From positions 167,724-231,723 of the forward strand of contig JAEPRB010000038.1 in the NCBI GenBank assembly GCA_016758965.1: a DNA stretch of 64,000 nucleotides, given 5' to 3'. The stretch comes from Circinella minor. Its lineage: Eukaryota > Mucoromycota > Mucoromycetes > Mucorales > Lichtheimiaceae. The position numbers and the translations under genes were made by a program. The notes beneath the pieces are model-generated. The model saw nothing but the letters and a program-made list of their open reading frames with translations, was not told where the DNA came from and made no database searches. Within the stretch, counting starts at the first letter, position 1. Every line of letters starts with the position of its first letter. Positions 56,276 to 64,000 of this stretch are shown piece by piece.

Positions 56276-58075
56276 CTATTGAGAGGACAAGGGGGACACA
56301 GTTTCGAATGCATTTTTGGTTTGATTATTCTTTGGTAGCGAAACGATATAATTTACCACAGCATCACGCCAGGAGAATATTGAGGGGAGAGCTTCTACTG
56401 CTTCTTGAAATGATGAAAAGGATGTAGGGAGGGTAAGTTCGGCGGATCTTCTTCTTATATAAACTTCATTATCAACTTGGACAAGTGATTCAAAAAACAC
56501 CTTGTTATGACTGGTAAGAACGGTAAATATACGTGGATAAGGAGCACAAGCACTGCGACTATCTGCATTAACGACCCTCAACGCATTACGGTATATTTTT
56601 TGAAGATCACTGACATTTTTGCTTTCTTTTTCATTACCAAATCCACCTGCGAATTCAATCATCATGATGGTTGCGTTCGGTTTTTTGTTTGTAATCATGA
56701 CACCATCCCACTTGTGTCTTTTTGTTGCGTCACTTTCGATTTCAATCCTTTATATACTCACAGTTAGAAATCAATTTGACAACCAATCAATTTCACCAGA
56801 AATATAAAACAGCCTACCATTCAATAAACGCCTTGTCATTATATTGTAAAAATAAAGCATTGATAATGGGGATAGCTCCGTATATTGCACTTGTGCGTTC
56901 ACGATGATGACCAAGGATCGGGTTGAGAGGAGAATTCATTAAATCCAACCTGTGTGAATGATTAATCCAGCTGCTATTATTTGCACTATTTTTATTGGTC
57001 AATATATAATAAGAAAACAAACATCTCTTACCAATTTCCAGTGATTAGTTCAATAGCCCTCAAATCACGATGTTTATAAGGTCGGTAGTTAATAGGTTCA
57101 ATGACAGGTGTTCGTACAGCAACTATAAGATCTTCTTGTTCAGGATCCGCTTGTGAAATGGAATTCAATAGTTTTGCACAATATTCGTCAGGAGTCCAGG
57201 TTTCGTCCACAGGTTTGTTCAATTTTTCGAATAGCTCATGATCTAAGCTATGCTTGGATAGCTCGAATACGCCTGCTTCAACAAAGTCAATGATATTAAA
57301 GTTTTTAAGACTAATTTAAAATATGTTAGATATGTTATTTATATTTGTCGTTTTGATTTGTTCAATGCCTACCTTGTGTCAAACTTGTTTACTAGCTCCA
57401 TTAATGGTTGGATTTGGCTACGAAGATTTAAAGGGACACTAGTAGAATGTTTGGTGGAACTTTTTGATGTCGATGGTAACGAGGATGATGAAGAAGAAAC
57501 ATTGGATGTTGATGTTGATGTTGATGCTAATGATGACGAAATACCATGATGTCGTTTTCTTGCACAATTCCCAATATCTTCTGCAATTGTTTCCATTGTA
57601 TCAGCAGTAATATCTGTTAATTTTTCTGCTGTTTTTAATTTACGTTTATTGATCCTTTGTTGACCAGCACCTTCCCAATACTTTTGATATTCCAAACCAA
57701 ACGGGGATCCATTATTATCAACTTGCTGTTGTAAGAAAAACACTAAAGTGTTAGTACAAGAATAACCATAATAATAATAGTAATCACAAATTATTATGAT
57801 TATAATAATCCCACGACATCAACAACAAATATATATCCCTTTTCTTATTGTAAAATAGAACTTACAGTCATTTTCTTTCGTGCCTTGGAAATATACTTCT
57901 GATGATACTTGTCAATTTTTTCACCATAAGTTAAAGCGTTCCCAAAATACATGTTAGTAAGAGCTTCGGTAGAATCAACTTGCCGCGCGAAATCAAAGTA
58001 ATCATAAACATTACTAGCATTTTTTGGTTTTGACATTTGTTCTCTAACCCATTTTTTGTGGTCAAAATTCGACAT
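56276..58075 (-). CDS. intact lineage-specific protein, unknown function
   Basis: Five exons on the minus strand (57866-58075, 57373-57725, 57032-57310, 56818-56949, 56276-56732) join without any stop to give 476 residues. The N-terminus (MSNFDHKKWVREQMSKPKNA) and a KYISKARKKM helix are followed by a nuclear-localisation-like ARKRHHG next to a Ser/Thr-rich tract. Later exons read WTPDEYCAKLLNSISQADPE, RPYKHRDLRAIELITGNWLD, SAIYGAIPIINALFLQYNDK and, after the last intron, ATKRHKWDGVMITNKK then MIEFAGGFGNEKES. The D-x-V...EFAGG order resembles families I remember as abundant, often degraded, in Mucorales genomes; a nuclease-like fold is possible but unproven. For the last junction, an acceptor at 56733/56732 was chosen because nearer AG sites give stops. 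Unlike the other lineage-specific genes here, it shows no lesion. Confidence 0.7.
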
Positions 58076-58548
58076 GTTGAAAAAGAAAAAAAAAATCAGA
58101 GGCAGACAAGAAAAAAGAAGAGAAAGATAATTGACAGTAGAAAAAAAAAAAAAAAAGATCAAATGTAAGAAGAATGATCAAAAGAAAGTGGAAGAGTGAT
58201 CAATGGGCGCAGCGTTTTGCCTCGTTATGCCGAAAGCAAGTCGGGACTGCTGCTGAGATAAAATTGAAGCAGGAATTCAAAATTGAAGGGCAGGTGCCAT
58301 CGTGCGACTGTATTTATTATATTCCGCTGTGTTTGGTCGAGCCATTGATCCTTTGTTACTACCCTGCCCTGCAAGTTGCACTGTTGCATGAATAATATTT
58401 TCCAACGTATGATGACGTTAAAAAAACAGTGCTTTTGTTTTGCTTTGAGTAATTTTCCTTTTTTACTCAGTAGTATAATGATACTGAATTAACTTATTCA
58501 ACTTATTAAAGCACAGGATAAATTAAGAATAAAAATATTGTATATATA
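58076..58548. other. intergenic with one doubtful frame
   Basis: A 73-codon frame at 58174-58395 (MIKRKWKSDQWAQRFASLCR) starts 99 bp from the divergent gene at 58075. Its second half (CDCIYYIPLCLVEPLILCYY) looks less protein-like. It may be a gene fragment, but there is no homologue or splice support. Confidence 0.25.
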
Positions 58549-58638
58549 GGGTACGAAATTATAACGGGAATGACTACGGGCGCGCCAATTTTGAACCGGC
58601 ATCTTAGTACTGTAACATGGCACGCCCTTCGTCTACCC
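58549..58638 (-). repeat. SINE-like / tRNA-like short repeat
   Basis: A compact GC-richer segment. On the minus strand it has a T-arm-like hairpin GCCGG-TTCAAAA-TTGGC with B-box-like GGTTCAAAATTGG (58585-58597). Upstream of that is an anticodon-arm-like stretch with loop ATGTTAC, and a 9-bp stem GGGCGTGCC/GGCGCGCCC encloses both. There is no proper acceptor or D arm, so it is not a functional tRNA. A related piece occurs at 61177-61210 with 28 of 34 matching bases. The ends GGGTACG and CTACCC are roughly inverted. It is best described as a tRNA-derived dispersed element. Confidence 0.45.
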
Positions 58639-58734
58639 TTCTTCTTCACTTATTCAAAATATTCACGATCTCAACAATACTTACGTATTAATAATGTTTC
58701 TTCCTATTTCTACCCATAAAATATACTAAAAAGT

Positions 58735-58860
58735 TACTGAAGCAAAAAATTATAAAAGAATGCAATATATTGTAACCATACAAAGAATTTAATAACAAAG
58801 GAGCGAAGCAGTATGCCATAGATTAAAAAGCGGTACTAAATGTGGGCATATATCAGTAAT
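58735..58860. repeat. 126-bp inverted repeat, left arm
   Basis: Exact reverse complement of 63875-64000 over all 126 bases that can be compared. The left outer end here may extend further, since the partner is cut by the window edge. It begins TACTGAAGCAAAAAATT. Confidence 0.85.
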
Positions 58861-59159
58861 ACGTACGTAATATATTATATTGTGTCATAAGTAAACGAAA
58901 TTACAAGAAAAAAACATATGAATTATAATATAGAATGGGCGGGGTCATAAGAGCAGCTAAAAAAAGGATTATTGTACATAGGAAAAAGGAATAATTTATA
59001 TAATACATATTACAAAGTAAGTAAGTGCCATATATTAAATAGGGAAGAAGAAAGAAATTAAGTCATATATAGTAGCACGAAAAAAAAGATGACATGAATA
59101 TAATAGTACAAAACGATAAAAAAAATCAAATCAACATATTAAATATGAATAGAAATAAA

Positions 59160-59440
59160 TAGCTTCTAGAAACCTCTTCTAAAAGTCATATTCTTTGTCT
59201 TGTAGCTCATGGTAGACTCCAGAGCCAAGGTTTTGATTCTTAAACAAGACTTCTATTGCATCCTCATATGAAATATTGTTGTAATATTGTTGAATGAATT
59301 AAGCACAAGTCTCAAACACAAGAACACTTTGTATGGAAGATAGCGGCATAGTCTTCAAATGTTACTTCTTTGTTAGAATGAATCTGTTGGAAAATCCTGC
59401 CGGTAGATGGATCCCGTAATAGCACAAGCTTATTCTAATA
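59160..59440 (-). pseudogene. coding relic, unknown family
   Basis: On the minus strand one frame reads LLRDPSTGRIFQQIHSNKEV and FEDYAAIFHTKCSC. A neighbouring frame takes over with FIQQYYNNISYEDAIEVLFK and LGSGVYHELQDKEYDF. One frameshift and at least two stops separate the pieces. Composition suggests an old gene fragment rather than chance. No family is recognised. Confidence 0.35.
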
Positions 59441-59734
59441 TATACAACATCTATTATTAGTATAAGTACGTACAATATTTCCATTACATAACTATTTCAA
59501 AATGTCATTACTGAAGCCTTCAAAGATAAAAAATAAAAACTGGATATGTTTTTTTACTTTCAGAATTAATTCTTAATTTAATTTGATATATATATATATG
59601 TTAGTAGATTTTCAAATGCGTTGAAATTTTTATTATCATAAAATACTCAAAGTATTACGATTCAACTAGTCTTTCATATTTTTATGAATAATTCTTTTAT
59701 TTAAAGTAGAGGAAAACCCAGTTTAAATAAAACA

Positions 59735-61176
59735 GGACTTGGGTAATTTTGCAGTACTGCAAATGCAGTACTTTTTTGCAGTAGTAGTCGGACAACACTG
59801 GAAAATATCCGCACAACTGACCGGATTTACCGAACATTACTAACTATAAAAGGTGCTTTGCAGTACTGCTTGCGGTAGTTTGCAGTACTTTGCTGTACTT
59901 TGCAGTAGTTGTTTGCAGTAATTATTTCTATAAAATTATATATTACACTTGTTTTTGTATAGTATGATTGCAGTATTTTTTTAAATAGTTATGGAATCAT
60001 GAATAATATACATTTAATAAATCAAGAACTTAATATTTAATATCAATCTCTTAAATTTTGATCTTTATCAGTTCAGCAAATGCATTGCATATTATGAAGT
60101 TACTTTTTTGCCAAAAATACTATTCAGCGATATACTAAAAAAAGAAAGTGATACATAACCACTAAAATTTTTAGAAGTAACCCCGCCTTTTTTTTTATAC
60201 TATTGTGATATGCTCACCAGCTTTAAGGCTCTTATTATTATCAAATTAATTAGCTTCTAGAAAACATACACACAAATATAGATATAATTGAATACATCTA
60301 CTATGTACTTTTATATTATATGTAGATAAAGTATTTTATTAAGCAAAAAGTTTGTTTTCTTCTTATGTTTTTAGAATTCCATTTATTAAAGAGGAAATGT
60401 TATTAAACAACAAAAGGAGAAACATGAGAAAAGAAGTCCGGTGTCAATGATCTGATATAATTAATTAAAGTCAAAGGTTCAAATGGCTTAATAGGTAGAG
60501 CGTTTGCATAATTCATTGCCTTATTGAATAGTTAAATGATTGAATCCAGTAAAAAGAAAGGTTTTGCTTTAAGACTTTGATTTTTTTTTTGGCGCTTCTT
60601 TTGTTTTATGCAACTTTATATATTGAGATTCTTTTTCATCATATATAGCAACATAATTCTTTATTTAATTAATAATGATATTAGTAATGTCAGTATTGTA
60701 CTGTATACTGCTCCATATATGTATTTAAGGCAATAATATAGTGACTCTAGAACTAATAACTTGTGAATTAAAATGTATCAAAAGATTAATTTAAATATGT
60801 TTTAAAACAAATTGGGAACAACAAAATAATATATATAATGTACTATTTAAAATCAAGCTATTTTAAACCAAGGCGATAGCAAAAAAACACTCAATATAGT
60901 TATTATTGCTGGCCAAAAAAAGGGTTCAAATATAATGATCGAAAATGACGAGAAACAGTTGATAGTAATTATTTTTTCTTTTTTTCTTAAGCACATATGT
61001 AAACTACCGCAAGAATAGTAGTACTGCAAAAATGATTTAATACTGCAAACTACTGCAAACTACCGCAAGCAGTACCGCAAAGCACCTTTTATAGTTAGTA
61101 ATGTTCGGTAAATCCGGTCAGTTGTGCGGATACTTTCCAATGTTGTCCGACTACTACTGCAAAATTAAAGGTACCC
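59735..61176. mobile_element. non-autonomous long-TIR DNA element, copy B
   Basis: A 1,442-bp copy of the element at 36877-38743. The left end is GGACTTGGGTAATTTTG and the right end, reverse-complemented, is GGGTACCTTTAATTTTG, the opposite arrangement from copy A, although the interiors run in the same direction. Long terminal repeats with CAGTACTGCAAATGCAGTA, CCGGATTTACCGAACATTAC and ACTATAAAAGGTGC are conserved. It lacks roughly 450 bp present in copy A (about 37520-37970), and it has a small extra block around the tRNA-like segment at 60484-60502. No transposase frame and no clear target duplication were seen. Confidence 0.8.
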
Positions 61177-61210
61177 CCGGCTCAGCATTGTCGCGCCCTT
61201 GGTCATTCCC
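61177..61210 (+). repeat. truncated SINE-like piece abutting the TIR element
   Basis: Starts CCGGCTCAGCATTG exactly at the right end of copy B and continues TCGCGCCC...GTCATTCCC. It matches 28 of 34 bases of the minus strand of the SINE-like repeat at 58549-58638 and lacks everything 5' of the B-box-like part. Confidence 0.45.
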
Positions 61211-61827
61211 AATAAAAATTATAACTACAGTGATGCGGAACCAATATATCTTTTTACTAAAGAAGTAAAAGTAATATAAATGTTAGTGGTAAAATGCCAT
61301 AATATAGGCACAATAACTATTAAAAAAAAAGATAAAGACAAAATGTGTATTTTAAGCTAAACTATTTTCCAATCATATTTGCTGGAATTGTAACAACGTA
61401 TAAGTTAAGTTAGCCTATAATATATATTGTGTGTGTTATTTGTGATACTTCCATTAACCAAAAGTAATACTTCCATAGGTAAAGAGGGGTTAAGTATACA
61501 CATGTAATCTTATTATTATGAAGTCCTTATGTCATATTATCAAATATCAATAGGTAGCTATTGAAGACGGCAGAATAGTAAGGCACGACCAAAGACAGCC
61601 GAATCAAACTAAGCACAGTCATGGGGGGATGGTACCACCGCAAGATAACACGACTTTGGGTTGCTGTCGCCAAGCATTCCTGGGAATGCTGGTGTCTGAA
61701 TAGAACAAAAATTGTTCGACGTCATTTACCGTGGAGCGTCGGGGTTTGACTGGTGGATTAAAAATCAATTTACAATAAAGATGAGTGCTTGTCTAAAAGC
61801 GTATGTTTTTTTATAAATAACAATTAA
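61211..61827. other. intergenic with a GC-richer island
   Basis: Mostly AT-rich. Between about 61565 and 61755 the composition is more balanced and contains a GGGGGGATGGTACCACC stretch and the palindrome-like GCATTCCTGGGAATGC (61670-61685). This island precedes the tandem duplication and may be part of the same repeat family. No gene was assigned. Confidence 0.35.
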
Positions 61828-63359
61828 CCAGTTGAGGCAATGGATACTGATTTAATTATAAAGTTCATATTTTTTTATTGGTTTCTTAGGAGTAACACGC
61901 CGAAAGACAGCGTATTCTCAACGCCCACAATCTCTCAACAGGTTGTTTGCGCGAATATGAAGCTTCTACACATGCCAGGGATTGGGGATAAACTTAATCC
62001 TCCCTTGACCATGATGGGATTGCAAGCCTCTAGTACAACCTACTGCTTGCCCCGTAGCGGTGTCTTTTGGTTGCTAAGCAGCGTATTCTCAACGCCCACA
62101 ATCTCTCAACAGGTTGTTTGCGCGAATATGAAGCTTCTACACATGCCAGGGATTGGGGATAAACGTAATCCTCCCTTGACCATGATGGGATTGCAAGCCT
62201 CTAGTGCAACCTACTGCTTGCCCCGTAGCGGTGCTTATGCGGTGCTACTTCTCATTGTCATCTTGATTAACGTTTGAAAGTAAGTGAATAAGAAAGAGAA
62301 ATGGATATGTCTTTAACATAATACATAATCGGAGTGGGTGGTTCTGCATTTAACTAATTCTTTGTGTGTTTTTCTCCAAATTCACTGACCATTATTTCCT
62401 TTGTTTTTTTCCTGAGGTAAGACCGCCTTGTTCCATTCGATAGACGATTGTTGTTGCAAATTCAAAAAAAAGAGAGAGAGACGCACGATCCAACTTGGAG
62501 TGTTCTTTGTCACAACCATTAAAAAGGTAACAAAATAGTGGTCCCAAAAATCTCTATATGTCATCCTTACATACTTTTTAGCAAGTTTTAAAAGATATAA
62601 CAGTTGAGACAATGAATACTGATTTAATTATAAAGTTCATATTTTTTTTATTCGTTTATTAGGAGTAACACGCCGAAAGACAGCGTATTCTCAACGCCCA
62701 CAATCTCTCAACAGGTTGTTTGCGCGAATATGAAGCTTCTACACATGCCAGGGATTGGGGATAAACGTAATCCTCCCTTGACCATAATGGGATTGCAAGC
62801 CTCTAGTGCAACCTACTGCTTGCCCCGTAGCGGTGTCTTTTGGTTGCTAAGCAGCGTATTCTCAACGCCCACAATCTCTCAACAGGTTGTTTGCGCGAAT
62901 ATGAAACTTCTACACATGCCAGGGATTGGGGATAAACGTAATCCTCCCTTGACCATAATGGGATTGCAAGCCTCTAGTGCAACCTACTGCTTGCCCCGTA
63001 GCGGTGCTTATGCGGTGCTACTTCTCATTGTCATCTTGATTAACGTTTGAAAGTAAGTGAATAAGAAAGAGAAATGGATATGTCTTTAACATAATACATA
63101 ATCGGAGTGGTTCTGCATTTAACTAATTCTTTGTGTGTTTTTCTCCAAATTCACTTACCATTATTTCCTTTGTTTTTTTTCTGAGGTAAGACCGCCTTGT
63201 TCCATTCGATAGACGATTGCTGTTTGCAAATTCAAAAAAAAAAGAGAGGGAGACGCACGATCCAACTTGGAGTGTTCTTTGTCACAACCATTAAAGAAGA
63301 TAACAAAGTAGTGATCCCAAAAATCTCTATATGTCATCCTTACATACTTTTTAGATAAT
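61828..63359 (+). repeat. nested tandem duplication with in-frame repeat units
   Basis: Two blocks of about 770 bp lie head to tail (the sequence AGTAACACGCCGAAAG occurs at 61891 and 62664, period 773). Each block contains a 171-bp unit present twice in a row (starts at 61908 and 62079 in block 1), exactly 57 codons, so frames stay open across the repeats. The frames run 61840-62277 and about 62730-63050 (the latter extending upstream in frame), with repeats of PTISQQVVCANMKLLHMPGI and ending LLLIVILINV. Unit-to-unit differences are few. Whether protein is made is unclear. A GTTTGAAAGTAAGTGA after the last codons includes a GTAAGT donor-like site in both blocks. Confidence 0.8.
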
Positions 63360-63874
63360 ATAAATGGGATTTATAATAAAAATATTTGTTGCAGTATGTA
63401 CGCTCTTATTTTCATTATTGATTGTTTTTTTTGGGTCTTTTATACTTGGATGAAGGTAAACATACACATTCAACATAAATTATAGAGGATTTGGGATCCA
63501 GTACCACGACTGTGTTCGCCTGGAGCATACGAGAACCTTTAAAAACTCAATACAAAATATGAAAATAAACCAAAGCTGCTTGTACCCAAAAACTGCGAGA
63601 TAAATACATTTTTTACTAAACTCTTGATTTTTTTATCAAATGTTATGTTGATATAATTACTATGTTCACACAATATCACGAAACTCTAACACGACCATTG
63701 GTTCGGTCACTCAATAAGTTTTTCTTTCCATTAATGATTATGTACTCCTCCATATGGTTATACTAAAAAGTCATTGATCGTCATAGTTATTCATTTTCAT
63801 GCACTTAGTAGCCTCTAGCTTATTTCACTTTAACATATCCATCATGAGTATCTCAATTGTAATCTATATTACAT
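63360..63874. other. intergenic, no gene seen
   Basis: AT-rich sequence between the tandem duplication and the right inverted-repeat arm. No coding region was supported. Confidence 0.45.
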
Positions 63875-64000
63875 ATTACTGATATATGCCCACATTTAGT
63901 ACCGCTTTTTAATCTATGGCATACTGCTTCGCTCCTTTGTTATTAAATTCTTTGTATGGTTACAATATATTGCATTCTTTTATAATTTTTTGCTTCAGTA
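63875..64000. repeat. 126-bp inverted repeat, right arm (cut by window)
   Basis: Exact reverse complement of 58735-58860. It runs to the last base of the window, so the true length and outer border are unknown. Confidence 0.85.

Noticed and set aside
58549..58638. Functional tRNA-Asn (loop ATGTTAC would give anticodon GTT)
   Set aside because: The T arm and an imperfect anticodon arm can be drawn, but acceptor and D arms are absent; kept only as a SINE-like repeat.
61600..61690. 5S rRNA-like sequence (CTAAGCA ... GGATGGTACCACC)
   Set aside because: Only short patches resemble the 3' half of 5S rRNA; the conserved 5' half and pairing are missing.

Overview
The window looks like nuclear DNA of an early-diverging fungus, most probably a Mucoromycota/Mucorales species. 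The sequence is very AT-rich. Genes on both strands carry many short introns with GTAAGT-type donors and TAG acceptors. Conserved eukaryotic genes are interspersed with lineage-specific repeat-encoded relics that I associate with Mucorales genomes. The species cannot be named from the sequence. No rRNA gene, convincing tRNA gene, CRISPR array or bacterial-type operon was seen.

Layout. 1-3000 holds a decayed repeat-encoded protein gene. 3.2-8.9 kb holds two divergent, intronless HET-domain genes, with a perfect 40-bp palindrome just upstream of the second. 11.3-13.1 kb is CTP synthase. 14.4-16.7 kb is a large Ser/Asn-rich protein of unknown function. 17.3-18.4 kb encodes a GCR1-like DNA-binding protein. 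18.7-19.8 kb is a mitochondrial citrate carrier. 20.3-22.0 kb is a PPPDE (DeSI-like) peptidase with seven exons. 22.9-26.8 kb holds two more intronless HET-domain genes. 27.1-29.6 kb is KRI1 and 30.8-33.4 kb is a Wee1-type kinase. 33.9-36.0 kb is an inverted repeat made from two damaged copies of a lineage-specific gene. 36.9-38.7 kb is a long-TIR element inserted just upstream of YOP1 (39.0-40.0 kb). 42.3-43.9 kb is RPN10. Two NmrA-like genes lie at 44.8 and 53.4 kb, with a gene relic, a 41-bp minisatellite, purine-rich repeats and an alpha/beta-hydrolase pseudogene between them. 54.8-55.8 kb is a WBP4-like splicing factor whose start codon is split by an intron. 56.3-58.1 kb is an intact five-exon gene of a lineage-specific family. 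58.5-64.0 kb is repeat-dominated: a SINE-like piece, a second copy of the long-TIR element, a nested tandem duplication, and a 126-bp inverted repeat that reaches the window edge.

How the genes relate. The housekeeping genes (pyrimidine nucleotide synthesis, mitochondrial transport, 40S ribosome assembly, mitotic timing, ER shaping, proteasome, splicing) share no pathway and look like ordinary gene order. The unusual content is accessory: four HET-domain paralogues within 24 kb, in two subfamilies. All four share a C-terminal module with a conserved CxxC, and all lack introns in an otherwise intron-rich neighbourhood. HET domains are best known from allorecognition cell death in filamentous ascomycetes, so a cluster in this type of genome is the best candidate here for a poorly described system. 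Exon boundaries were deduced by eye from splice signals, reading frame and family conservation.
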